Shown piece after piece: positions 34,347 through 42,862 of a DNA stretch of 64,000 bases (positions within the stretch are counted from its first letter, which is position 1; each line of letters starts with the position of its first letter). A model generated the notes under the pieces. That model saw nothing but the letters and a program-made list of their open reading frames with translations. It did not search any database and was not told where the DNA came from. The stretch is from assembly GCF_900114785.1 (NCBI RefSeq), contig NZ_FOUG01000020.1:1-64000 (forward strand), written 5' to 3'. This stretch comes from Variovorax sp. OV329 (GTDB lineage Bacteria; Pseudomonadota; Gammaproteobacteria; Burkholderiales; Burkholderiaceae_C). The position numbers were made by a program, and so were the translations under genes.

Positions 34347-35600
34347 TTACTTGTAGCTGCGCGCGTCTTCGATCACCTTGCCGTCATTGGGCAGGATGCC
34401 TTCGCCGACGATGCGCACGTCCCCGCGCAGCTTGGTCACCTCGCGGATCGCCTCGGATGCGCGCTCGGCCAGCCCTTCGGGCGCTTGCGCACATTCCAGG
34501 TGCAGGGTCATGCGGTCGTCGGCCATCTCGCCCTCCACCACCAGCCGGGCGCGCAGCACCTCGGGGAAGCGCCGGACGATGGCGGCCACCTGGCCGGGGT
34601 GCACGAACATGCCGCGCACCTTGGTGGTCTGGTCCGCGCGCCCCATCCAGCCCTTGATGCGCTGGTTGGTGCGGCCGGTGGGGCAGTGGCCGGGCAGCAG
34701 CGCCGACAGGTCGCCGGTGCCGAAGCGCACCAGCGGGTAGTCCATGTTGAAGGTGGTCACCACCACCTCGCCCACTTCGCCGGCGGGCACCGGGTCGCCG
34801 GTGCCCGGACGCACGATCTCCAGCAGCACGCCTTCGTCCAGCACCAGGCCTTCGCGCGCGGTGGTCTCGTAGGCGATCAGGCCCAGGTCGGCAGTGGCAT
34901 AGCACTGCAGTGCCTGCATGCCGCGCTGGGCGAACCATTCCACCAGGCTGGGCGGGCAGGCCTCGCCGGAAACCAGCGCCTTGGTCATGGAGGACAGGGC
35001 GAGCTGCTTCTCCGCCGCCTTCTCCATCAGGATCTTGAGGAAGCTGGGGGTGCCCGCGTAGCCCTCGGGCTTCAGGTCGGCGATGGCCTCCACCTGCTGC
35101 TCGGTCTGGCCGGTGCCTCCGGGGAACACCGTGCAGCCCAGCGCGTGGGCACCGGTCTCCATGATCGAGCCGGCTGGGGTCATGTGGTAGCTGAAGCTGT
35201 TGTGGATCAGCTCGCCTGCGCGAAAGCCTGCGGCATGCAGGGCGCGGGCGGTGCGCCAGTAATCGGGCGTCGCGCCCTCTGGCTCGTAGATGGTGCCGGG
35301 GCTGGCGAACACGCGCCGCATCAGCGGGCCGCGGCCGATGGCGGCGAAACCGCCGAAGGCGTCGGCCGCGCGCGACTTCTGCTGCAGCGCCAGCAGTTCG
35401 CTCTTGCGCGTGACCGGCAGGCGGGCCAGGGCATCGCGCGAAGTCACCTGCGCGGCGTCGACCTCGGCCAGGATCCTTCCCAGCGCGTCGGAGGCTTTCT
35501 GCACGTGCGCGATCTGCCGGGGCAGGCGTTCCATCAGGCGGCGCTCGCGCTCCTGCGGTTCGCGCGTCTCGAGGGCGTCGTAGTGGGGGTTGCTCATCAT
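34347..35600 (-). CDS. Phenylacetate-CoA ligase-like AMP-forming protein
   Basis: The 417-residue protein follows the PaaK family along its length: an N-terminal domain, a GTPSFLKILMEKA segment, CYATADLGLIAYE (in place of YG-x-SE), RFGTGDLSALL and a C-terminal KVRGMFVHPGQ domain. The A3 loop, normally a Ser/Thr/Gly-rich SSGTTG, reads SPGTIYEPEG at 100-109, so ATP binding may be altered, as in related adenylate-forming proteins beside Liv-type transporters. It is the last gene of the transporter operon, 25 bp after the second ATPase. Probable role: CoA activation of an imported aromatic or organic acid. Confidence 0.82.
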   Translation of the reverse strand: MMSNPHYDALETREPQERERRLMERLPRQIAHVQKASDALGRILAEVDAAQVTSRDALARLPVTRKSELLALQQKSRAADAFGGFAAIGRGPLMRRVFASPGTIYEPEGATPDYWRTARALHAAGFRAGELIHNSFSYHMTPAGSIMETGAHALGCTVFPGGTGQTEQQVEAIADLKPEGYAGTPSFLKILMEKAAEKQLALSSMTKALVSGEACPPSLVEWFAQRGMQALQCYATADLGLIAYETTAREGLVLDEGVLLEIVRPGTGDPVPAGEVGEVVVTTFNMDYPLVRFGTGDLSALLPGHCPTGRTNQRIKGWMGRADQTTKVRGMFVHPGQVAAIVRRFPEVLRARLVVEGEMADDRMTLHLECAQAPEGLAERASEAIREVTKLRGDVRIVGEGILPNDGKVIEDARSYK

Positions 35601-35625
35601 CCCTAGCCTTCCGATGTCCGGGTGC

Positions 35626-36438
35626 TCATGCCAGCCAGCGCTTGCGGCGCTTGTAGCTCTTCACGTCGCGGAAGCTCTTGCGGTCCGCGCCGCCCATGCC
35701 CAGGTAGAACTCCTTGACGTCCTCGTTCTCGCGCAGGCTGGCGGCTTCGCCGTCCATGACCACGCGGCCGTTCTCCAGGATGTAGCCGTAGTCGGCGTAG
35801 CGCAGCGCCATGTTGGTGTTCTGCTCGGCCAGCAGGAAGGTGACGCGCTCCTTCTCGTTGAGGTCCTTCACGATGCCGAAGACCTCTTCCACGATCTGCG
35901 GCGCCAGGCCCATGGACGGCTCGTCCAGCAGCACCACGCTCGGGTTGGCCATGAGCGCGCGGCCGATGGCGCACATCTGCTGCTCGCCGCCGGAGGTGTA
36001 GGCCGCCTGCGAGCCGCGCCGGGTCTTCAGCCGCGGGAAGTAGGCGTAGACCTTCTCCAGCGTCTCGGCCACCTTCGCCTTGCCGTCGTCGCGGGTGTAG
36101 GCCCCGGTCAACAGGTTCTCCTCGATGGTGAGGTGGGCGAAGCAGTGCCGGCCTTCCATCACCTGCACCAGCCCGCGCTTGACCAGGGCGGCCGGCGACA
36201 GCGCCTCGATGCGTTCGCCACGCAATTCGATGGTGCCCTTGGTCACCGCGCCGCGCTCGCCGGCCAGCAGGTTCGACACCGCGCGCAGCGTGGTGGTCTT
36301 GCCCGCCCCGTTGCCCCCGAGCAGCGCCACGATGCCGCTTTCCGGCACCTGCAGCGACACGCCCTTGAGCACCAGGATCACGTGGTTGTAGATGACCTCG
36401 ATGCCGTTGACGTCGAGAAGGATCTTGCGTTCGTTCAT
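35626..36438 (-). CDS. Branched-chain-type ABC transporter ATPase (LivF-like)
   Basis: The 270-residue ATPase has Walker A GGNGAGKT, the family-specific YTSGGEQQM signature (in place of LSGGQ), Walker B VVLLDEPSMGLAP and the switch His region replaced by LLAEQN. This is the LivF pattern. A basic C-terminal extension (residues 245-270, ending YKRRKRWLA) is longer than in E. coli LivF. It lies between the binding-protein gene and the PaaK-like gene. With LivG it powers uptake through LivH/LivM. Confidence 0.92.
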   Translation of the reverse strand: MNERKILLDVNGIEVIYNHVILVLKGVSLQVPESGIVALLGGNGAGKTTTLRAVSNLLAGERGAVTKGTIELRGERIEALSPAALVKRGLVQVMEGRHCFAHLTIEENLLTGAYTRDDGKAKVAETLEKVYAYFPRLKTRRGSQAAYTSGGEQQMCAIGRALMANPSVVLLDEPSMGLAPQIVEEVFGIVKDLNEKERVTFLLAEQNTNMALRYADYGYILENGRVVMDGEAASLRENEDVKEFYLGMGGADRKSFRDVKSYKRRKRWLA

Positions 36439-36505
36439 ATCGTCTCTAGTACATGTGGAAGCGAAGCACGCCGCGCTTCCAGATGCCGGCTCGCAGGAAC
36501 CGGAG

Positions 36506-36524
36506 CCCTCCCGCCGGCGGAGGG
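36506..36524 (-). terminator. Intercistronic hairpin between binding protein and LivF genes
   Basis: CCCTCC (36506-36511) pairs with GGAGGG (36519-36524) with GCC/GGC pairs between them and one unpaired base. A second inverted repeat, GGAAGCG/CGCTTCC at 36457-36480, lies just after. The 158-bp gap is the largest in the operon. The hairpins may partly terminate or protect the binding-protein message, which is usually needed in excess. Confidence 0.45.
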
Positions 36525-36596
36525 TAGGAGGGGGTTGCTGTCAGTCCGGCAACGCTTGCTGCAGCGCCGTCCAGGCACTGCGCTCGATCGCAGCCG

Positions 36597-37916
36597 TCAT
36601 GCGCCGCAGTCGGTCGCGTCGCGGCGGGTCAGCTTCTTGTCGGCGACGTACTTGTCGGCCGAGGTCTTGACCATCGGCTTGATGATCTGCTCGTCGGCCT
36701 GGTACCAGTCGGACATGCCGCCCCACTGGCTGCCGTCCCAGGTGTAGACGCGCGCCCAGCTCGAGCCCATGTGGTCCTGGCAGGATGTGCTGATGGGGCG
36801 CAGCACGCCCGAGAAGCCCAGCGAGTCCAGCTTCTTCTGGTCCAGCGCCAGGTTCTCCAGGCCCCAGCGCACCTGCTCGCCGGTCATGACCTTGCCCTTG
36901 CCGAAGCGCTCCTGTGCGCGGCGCACCGCTTCCACGCCCAGCATCTGGATGATCACGCCGCGCGTGTACAGCACCGAGCCCACCTCGTCCTTCGGACCGG
37001 TGCCCTGGCCCTTCTCATGCACCTGCTTGAGGATGTCCTGGATCACCTTGGGCTGCGTGCCCGAGGTGTTCAGCGCCAGCGCGTTGTAGCCCTTGGCATT
37101 GGCGCCCACGTCCTTCACGTCGGGCTCGGCGCCGGCCCACCACACGCCGTACATCTTCTCGCGCGGGTAGCCGGTGGCCACGGCTTCCTTCAGCGCGGTG
37201 GAGTTCATCACGCCCCAGCCCCACAGCAGCACGTAGTCGGGCCGCTGCTGGCGCACCTGCAGCCAGGCCGACTTCTGCTCCACGCCCGGCGCGGTCACCG
37301 GAATGAGCGAGAGCTCGAAGCCGCTGAGCTTGGCGCGCTCCTGCAGCAGCGGGATCGGCTCCTTGCCGAAGGGCGAGTCGTGGTAGACCAGCGCGATCTT
37401 CTTGCCCTTGAGCTTGTCCAGCCCGCCTTCCTTCTTGGCGATGTGCTGGATCAGGATGTCGGCCGCCGTCCAGTAGCTGCCCATCAGCGGGAAGTTCCAC
37501 TTGAAGGCCGAGCCGTCCTGCGAGGCGGCCAGGCCGTAGCCCAGCGTGAGCAGCGGGATCTTGTCGGCCGGAGCCTTGTCGGTGAGCGCGAAGGTGATGC
37601 CCGTGGCCTGCGGATCGATCAGCGTGGCGCCCTTGCCCTTGAGGCGCTCATAGCACTCCACGCCCTTGTCGGTGGCATAGCCGGTCTCGCACTCTTCATA
37701 CGAGATCTTCACGCCGTTGATGCCGCCCTGCGCGTTGACCAGCTTGATGTAGTCCTGCTTGCCATTGGCCCACGGCGTGCCGTTGGGCGCGTAGGGGCCG
37801 GTGCGGTAGACCAGCAGCGGGAAGAACTGCTCCTTGGCAGCCTGTGCCATGGCCGGCGCGGCGCCCAACAGGGCAGACACCGCGGCCAGGGCCAGCGCGA
37901 TCGACTTCAGCTTCAT
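36597..37916 (-). CDS. ABC transporter periplasmic substrate-binding protein (LivK-like)
   Basis: The 439-residue protein has a signal peptide (1-24, AMAQA cleavage) and the type I periplasmic-binding fold of the branched-chain amino-acid group: YRTGPYAPNGTPWANGKQDYIKL (split over 37-59), VNAQGGINGVKISYEECE and DPQATGITFALTDKA. It is longer than amino-acid-binding LivK and resembles members that bind aromatic or organic acids. It is the periplasmic receptor for the LivHMGF system around it. The ligand is not readable. Confidence 0.9.
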   Translation of the reverse strand: MKLKSIALALAAVSALLGAAPAMAQAAKEQFFPLLVYRTGPYAPNGTPWANGKQDYIKLVNAQGGINGVKISYEECETGYATDKGVECYERLKGKGATLIDPQATGITFALTDKAPADKIPLLTLGYGLAASQDGSAFKWNFPLMGSYWTAADILIQHIAKKEGGLDKLKGKKIALVYHDSPFGKEPIPLLQERAKLSGFELSLIPVTAPGVEQKSAWLQVRQQRPDYVLLWGWGVMNSTALKEAVATGYPREKMYGVWWAGAEPDVKDVGANAKGYNALALNTSGTQPKVIQDILKQVHEKGQGTGPKDEVGSVLYTRGVIIQMLGVEAVRRAQERFGKGKVMTGEQVRWGLENLALDQKKLDSLGFSGVLRPISTSCQDHMGSSWARVYTWDGSQWGGMSDWYQADEQIIKPMVKTSADKYVADKKLTRRDATDCGA

Positions 37917-37971
37917 CTTTGTCTCCTTTGGTATGGCACTCGGGGTGCGGTCTTGCTAACGACTGGGTGAA

Positions 37972-39036
37972 TCAATGGGGGAAGGGCCACAGGCGCAGCT
38001 TCTCCTTGCCCGTGGACCACAGGCGCGCGAGACCATGCGGCTCGACGATGAGGAAGAAGACGATCAGCGCGCCGAAGATCATGAATTCCAGGTGCGAGGC
38101 CAGCGCCGTCGAGATGGAGAAGCCGAACCAGCCCGGCAGCTGGTTGAGGAAGAGCGGCAGCAGCACGATGAAGGCGGCGCCGAAGAAGCTGCCCATGATC
38201 GAGCCCAGCCCGCCGATGATCACCATGAACAGCAGCTGGAAGGAGCGGTCGATGTTGAAGGCCGCCGGCTCCCACGCACCCAGGTGGACGAAGCCCCACA
38301 GCGCGCCCGCCACGCCCACGATGAAGCTGCTCACCGCAAATGCCGTGAGCTTGGCGTACACCGGGCGGATGCCGATCACCGCGGCCGCCACGTCCATGTC
38401 GCGCATGGCCATCCACTCGCGGCCGATGGCGCTGCGCACCAGGTTCTTGGCCAGGAGCGCGAACACCACCACGAAGGCCAGGCACAGCACGTATTTCTCG
38501 ATGGCCGACTCGATGGGAATGCCCAGCACGTTGAGCCCCGCCACGCTCACCGATCCGGACGCCGAGTTGTTGGTGAACCAGTTGATGCGAAGAAAAGCCC
38601 AGTCGGTGAAGAACTGCGCCGCCAGCGTGGCCACCGCCAGGTACAGCCCCTTGATGCGCAGCGAAGGGATGCCGAAGAGCACGCCCACGCCGGTGGCGCA
38701 CAGCCCGCCCAGCAGCAGCGAGGCGATCAGCGGCATGCCCGGGATGCGCACGTGGAAGTTATAGGCCGCGTACGCGCCCACCGCCATGAAGGCGCCCGTG
38801 CCCAGCGAGATCTGCCCGCAGTAGCCCACCAGGATGTTCAGGCCCAGGGCGGCCAGCGAGAGGATCAGGAAGGGGGTGAGGATGGCGCGCAGCCAGTAGT
38901 CGGACACCGCCATCGGCACCACGACGAAGGCGATGACCAGCAGCGCGAGGATGGCGACGCGGTCCTGCAGGATCGGGAAGATCTGCTGGTCGGCGCGGTA
39001 GCTGGACTTGAACTGGCCGTTTTCTCTATAAAGCAT
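37972..39036 (-). CDS. Branched-chain-type ABC transporter permease (LivM-like)
   Basis: The 354-residue protein has about ten transmembrane segments and LivM landmarks: LGLNILVGYCGQISLGTGAFMAVGAYAAY-type segment at about 70-95, the coupling-helix region SAIGREWMAMRDMDVAAAVIGI and GGLGSIMGSFFGAAFI. It forms the membrane channel with LivH. The ATG at 39036 follows the LivH stop by a single base. The polar N-terminus of about 35 residues precedes helix one. Confidence 0.92.
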   Translation of the reverse strand: MLYRENGQFKSSYRADQQIFPILQDRVAILALLVIAFVVVPMAVSDYWLRAILTPFLILSLAALGLNILVGYCGQISLGTGAFMAVGAYAAYNFHVRIPGMPLIASLLLGGLCATGVGVLFGIPSLRIKGLYLAVATLAAQFFTDWAFLRINWFTNNSASGSVSVAGLNVLGIPIESAIEKYVLCLAFVVVFALLAKNLVRSAIGREWMAMRDMDVAAAVIGIRPVYAKLTAFAVSSFIVGVAGALWGFVHLGAWEPAAFNIDRSFQLLFMVIIGGLGSIMGSFFGAAFIVLLPLFLNQLPGWFGFSISTALASHLEFMIFGALIVFFLIVEPHGLARLWSTGKEKLRLWPFPH

Positions 39037-39037
39037 G

Positions 39038-39967
39038 TCAAACCCGATCGATGATCTTCTCGCCGAACAAGCCTTGCGGGCGCACCAGCAGGAACCCGAG
39101 CGCCAGCACATAGGCGAACCAGATCTCGATGCCGCCGCCCAGCAGCGGCCCGAGGTAGATCTCCGACAGCTTCTCGCCCACGCCGATCAGGAGGCCGCCG
39201 ATGATGGCGCCGGGAATCGAGGTCAGCCCGCCCAGGATCACCACCGGCAGCGCCTTCAGCGCCACCAGCGACAGCGAGAACTGCACGCCCAGCTTGGAGC
39301 CCCAGATGATCCCCGCCACCAGTGCCGAGAAGCCCGCCACCGACCACACGATCACCCAGATGCGCGAGAGCGGGATGCCGATGGACTGCGCTGCCTGGTG
39401 GTCGTCCGCCACCGCGCGCAGGGCCCGGCCCGTGGCCGTCTTCTGGAAGAACAGGGCCAGCAGCACCACCAGCAGCGCGGCGATGCCGGCCGCCACCAGG
39501 TCTTCCTGGCTGATCAGCAGGCCGCCCTCGAAGACCTTGTCGAACACCAGCAGCGGTTCCTTGGGCATGCCGACGTCGATCTTGTAGATGTCGTTGCCGA
39601 ACAGCGTCTGGCCCAGGCCGTCGAGGAAGTAGGCGATGCCCAGCGTGGCCATGAGCAGCGTCACGCCTTCCTGGTTGACCAGCTTGCGCAGCGCCAGCCG
39701 CTCGATCAGCCAGGCCACCACGACCATCACCCCCATGGCCGCGATGAAGGCCAGCAGGTTGGCCAGTACCAGGCTCTGGAAGCCGAACCACAGCGGGAAC
39801 CATTCGGCGAAACGCGCCATGGCCAGCGCCGCGAACAGCACCATCGCCCCCTGCGCGAAGTTGAAGACGCCCGAGGCCTTGTAGATCAGCACGAAGCCGA
39901 TGGCGATGAGCGAATACAGCATGCCCACCATCAGGCCGCCGAAGAGAGTCTCGAGGAAAAAGCCCAT
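39038..39967 (-). CDS. Branched-chain-type ABC transporter permease (LivH-like)
   Basis: The 309-residue protein has about eight transmembrane segments and the LivH features GMLYSLIAIGFVLIYKASGVFNFAQGA, RALRAVADDHQAAQSIGIPLSRIW (coupling helix) and GGLTSIPGAIIGGLLIG, each split by their neighbours. It pairs with LivM. It lies 21 bp after the LivG ATPase and directly before LivM in the same direction. Confidence 0.93.
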   Translation of the reverse strand: MGFFLETLFGGLMVGMLYSLIAIGFVLIYKASGVFNFAQGAMVLFAALAMARFAEWFPLWFGFQSLVLANLLAFIAAMGVMVVVAWLIERLALRKLVNQEGVTLLMATLGIAYFLDGLGQTLFGNDIYKIDVGMPKEPLLVFDKVFEGGLLISQEDLVAAGIAALLVVLLALFFQKTATGRALRAVADDHQAAQSIGIPLSRIWVIVWSVAGFSALVAGIIWGSKLGVQFSLSLVALKALPVVILGGLTSIPGAIIGGLLIGVGEKLSEIYLGPLLGGGIEIWFAYVLALGFLLVRPQGLFGEKIIDRV

Positions 39968-39988
39968 GTTCTTGTCCGCCCTGTGTGC

Positions 39989-40828
39989 TCAGTGCTCGAC
40001 ACCGAGGTACGCGCGGATCACGTCCTCGTTGCCGCGCACTTCATCCGGCGTGCCGTCGCCGATCTTCTTGCCGTAGTCCAGCACCACCACGCGGTCGCTG
40101 ATGTCCATCACCACGCCCATGTCGTGCTCGATCAGCACGATGGTGGTGCCGAACTCGTCGTTCACGTCCAGGATGAAGCGGCTCATGTCCTGCTTCTCCT
40201 CCACGTTCATGCCGGCCATGGGCTCGTCCAGCAGCAGCACCTGCGGCTCCATGGCCAGCGCCCGGCCCAGGTCCACGCGCTTCTGCAGGCCGTAGGGCAG
40301 GCGGCCCACCGGCGTCTTGCGGTGTGCCTGGATCTCCAGGAAGTCGACGATGTGCTCGACGAACTCGCGGTGCCGCAGCTCCTCGCGCTCGGCGGGGCCG
40401 ATGCGAAGCGCCTGCGCCAGCAGGCCGCTCTTCATCTTGAGGTTGCGCCCCGTCATGATGTTGTCCAGCACGCTCATGCCCTTGAACAGGGCCAGGTTCT
40501 GGAAGGTGCGGGCCACGCCCATCTCGGCCACCTGGCGCGAGTTCATGTGCTTGAAGGTCTTGCCGCGGAAGGTGATGGAGCCCTGCTGCGGCGTGTACAC
40601 GCCGTTGATGCAGTTGAGCATGGAGCTCTTGCCCGCGCCGTTGGGGCCGATGATGGCGCGCACCTCGTGCTCGCGCACGTTGAAGCTGATGTCGGTGAGC
40701 GCCTTCACGCCGCCGAAGGACAGCGAGATGTTCTGCACGTCCAGGATCACCTCGCCGATGCGGCGGCGCGCGGCCGGCACCGGCGCCGTGTCGGCCAGCA
40801 GGGCGCTGTCTTCGATGCGTGCGTTCAT
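39989..40828 (-). CDS. Branched-chain-type ABC transporter ATPase (LivG-like)
   Basis: The 279-residue ATPase has Walker A GPNGAGKSS, the LivG-specific VARTFQNLALFKGMSVLDN segment, signature PYGLQKRVDLGRAL (in place of LSGGQ), Walker B VLLLDEPMAGMN and the switch region IVLIEHDM. A 28-residue N-terminal extension precedes the domain. Its ATG overlaps the stop of the upstream acyl-CoA synthetase (ATGA), coupling activation and import genes. Confidence 0.93.
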   Translation of the reverse strand: MNARIEDSALLADTAPVPAARRRIGEVILDVQNISLSFGGVKALTDISFNVREHEVRAIIGPNGAGKSSMLNCINGVYTPQQGSITFRGKTFKHMNSRQVAEMGVARTFQNLALFKGMSVLDNIMTGRNLKMKSGLLAQALRIGPAEREELRHREFVEHIVDFLEIQAHRKTPVGRLPYGLQKRVDLGRALAMEPQVLLLDEPMAGMNVEEKQDMSRFILDVNDEFGTTIVLIEHDMGVVMDISDRVVVLDYGKKIGDGTPDEVRGNEDVIRAYLGVEH

Positions 40829-42777
40829 GCTGCGGCCCTCACCGGTGGGAAGCGCCTGGCTTCGACGATCTTCAGGGTGGCGCTCACCGCGCCGCTGCGG
40901 CCGTCCTCGAACTTGACCTGGGTCTCGATGAACTGCTCGGTCTTGCCGCCATACAGCGCATCGACCAGCACTGCGTATTTCTCGGCGACGAAGCCGCGCC
41001 GCACCTTGCGTGTGCGGGTCAGCTCGTCGTCGTCGGGGTCCAGTTCCTTGTGCAGCACCAGGAAGCGGGCGATCTGCGTGTCCGCCATGCCTTCCTCGGC
41101 CGCCAGGTCGGCATTGACCTTTCCGATGCACTCGGCCACCAGCGCCAGCACCTCGGGCTTGCCGGCCAGGTCCACATAGCCGCCGTAGGGCAGGGCGTGG
41201 CGCTCGGCCCAGTTGCCCACGGCCTCGTAGTCGATGTTGATGGCGGCGCAGACCTCGTCGCGCGCGTTGCCGAAGCACACCGCCTCCTTGATCTGCGGGA
41301 AGAACTTGAGCTTGTTCTCGATGTAGTTGGGCGCGAACATCGCGCCGCCCTTCATGCGGCCCACGTCCTTGGCGCGGTCGATGATGCGCAGGTGGCCCTC
41401 GCTGTCGAGCACGCCGGCGTCGCCGGTGTGGAAGTAGCCATCGGCATCCAGCACCTCCGCGGTGGCTTCGGGGCGCTTGTAGTATTCCTTGAGCACCGAC
41501 ACGCCACGCACCAGCACCTCGCCGTTGTCGGCGATCTTCAGCTCCATGCCCGGTGCGGCGGTGCCCACGCTGGTGAGCTTGACCCGGCCGTCCTGCTGCA
41601 GGCACACATAGGCGCAGGTCTCGGTCTGGCCGTAGAACTGCTTGAGGTTCACGCCGATGGAGCGGTAGAAGCGGAACAGGTCCGGCCCGATCGCGGCGCC
41701 CGCCGTGTAGGCCACGCGGATGCGGCTCATGCCCAGCACGTTGCGCAGCGGCCCGTAGATCAGCAGGTCGCCCAGCTTGTAGAGGAAGCGGTCCTTCGCC
41801 GATACCGGCGCGCCGCCCAGGATGTCCGCGCCCACGCGCTGCGCCAGCGCCATGCACTTCGCGTACAGCCAGCGCTTGGGCGCGGCCGCGTCCTCCATGC
41901 GGATCGACACGGCCGTCAGCAGGCCTTCGAAGGTGCGCGGCGGGCCGAAGTAGTAGCTGGGCCCGATCTCGCGCATGTCGTTCATCACCGTCTCGGCCGA
42001 CTCGGGGCAGTTGAGCGTGAAGCCCGCCACCAGCCACTGCGCGACCGAGAACAGGTGGTCGCCCACCCAGGCCATGGGCAGGTAGCTCATGATGTCGTCG
42101 CCCGGGCCCAGCTTGTCGGTCTCCACGCCGCCGCGGCCGGCCGCGATGAAGCCCGCGTGCGTCTGGCACACGCCCTTGGGCCGGCCGGTGGTGCCGGAGG
42201 TGTAGAGGATCACCGCCACGTCGGTCGGCTGCACGCTCTGCACGCCAGCGTCGAAGTGGCCAGGGTTCTTCGCATCGAACTCGCGGCCCAGCTGGCGCAG
42301 CGCGTCGAAGCTCAGGAGGCCCGGCTGGTCGTAGTTGCGCAGGCCGCGCGGGTCCTCGTAGATGATGTGCCGGATCTGCGGGCGGCTCTCGCGGCATTCC
42401 AGCAGCTTGTCGACCTGCTCCTGGTCCTCGGCGATGACGAACTCGATGTTCGCGTCGTCCAGCATGAAGACCATCTCGGCCGCCACCGCGTCCTGGTAGA
42501 GCGGCACCGGCACGCCGCGCAGGCTCTGCGCCGCGGCCATCGCCAGGTACAGGTGCGGCCGGTTGGCGCCCACGATGGCCAGGTTGTCCAGCGGCTGGAA
42601 GCCCAGGCTGGCCAGGCCGCAGGCGATCTCGCGCACTTCGCGCGCGCAGTCCTGCCAGCGCCAGGTCTGCCAGATGCCCAAGTCCTTCTCGCGCATCGCA
42701 GGCGCATCGGGCCGCTCTGCCGCGTGCTGCAGAAGCAGCCGCGGGAAGGTGTCGGTGGGGTGTGTCTGCGTGTTCAA
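40825..42777 (-). CDS. Long-chain acyl-CoA synthetase-type AMP-forming ligase
   Basis: The 650-residue enzyme has the AMP-binding motifs YTSGTTGRPKG (about 180-190), YGQTE and YFHTGDAGVLD, ending with IDRAKDVGRMKGGAMFAPNYIE. Length and the N-terminal MREKDLGIWQTWRW match the FadD-like branch seen with Liv-type transporters. It forms an acyl- or aroyl-CoA via an adenylate. The start is uncertain; TTG at 42777 fits the conserved N-terminus but lacks a good ribosome site. It heads the operon and is divergent from the Crp-family regulator across a CRP-like palindrome. Confidence 0.87.
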   Translation of the reverse strand: MNTQTHPTDTFPRLLLQHAAERPDAPAMREKDLGIWQTWRWQDCAREVREIACGLASLGFQPLDNLAIVGANRPHLYLAMAAAQSLRGVPVPLYQDAVAAEMVFMLDDANIEFVIAEDQEQVDKLLECRESRPQIRHIIYEDPRGLRNYDQPGLLSFDALRQLGREFDAKNPGHFDAGVQSVQPTDVAVILYTSGTTGRPKGVCQTHAGFIAAGRGGVETDKLGPGDDIMSYLPMAWVGDHLFSVAQWLVAGFTLNCPESAETVMNDMREIGPSYYFGPPRTFEGLLTAVSIRMEDAAAPKRWLYAKCMALAQRVGADILGGAPVSAKDRFLYKLGDLLIYGPLRNVLGMSRIRVAYTAGAAIGPDLFRFYRSIGVNLKQFYGQTETCAYVCLQQDGRVKLTSVGTAAPGMELKIADNGEVLVRGVSVLKEYYKRPEATAEVLDADGYFHTGDAGVLDSEGHLRIIDRAKDVGRMKGGAMFAPNYIENKLKFFPQIKEAVCFGNARDEVCAAINIDYEAVGNWAERHALPYGGYVDLAGKPEVLALVAECIGKVNADLAAEEGMADTQIARFLVLHKELDPDDDELTRTRKVRRGFVAEKYAVLVDALYGGKTEQFIETQVKFEDGRSGAVSATLKIVEARRFPPVRAAA

Positions 42778-42814
42778 GATGGCGCGAATGTAGGCCCGCG
42801 CTTTGACGCTCCGC

Positions 42815-42830
42815 TGTCGTTCCAACGACA
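42815..42830. promoter_or_regulatory. CRP-type palindromic operator between acyl-CoA synthetase and regulator genes
   Basis: TGTCGTTCCAACGACA is a perfect inverted repeat with the geometry TGTCG-N6-CGACA, the same 5-6-5 arrangement as the CRP consensus TGTGA-N6-TCACA. It lies 32 bp from the regulator ATG and 38 bp from the ligase TTG, so it likely controls both directions. Confidence 0.68.
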
Positions 42831-42862
42831 ATCCTAGGGACACTACTCCCCGGAGTTTCCCG

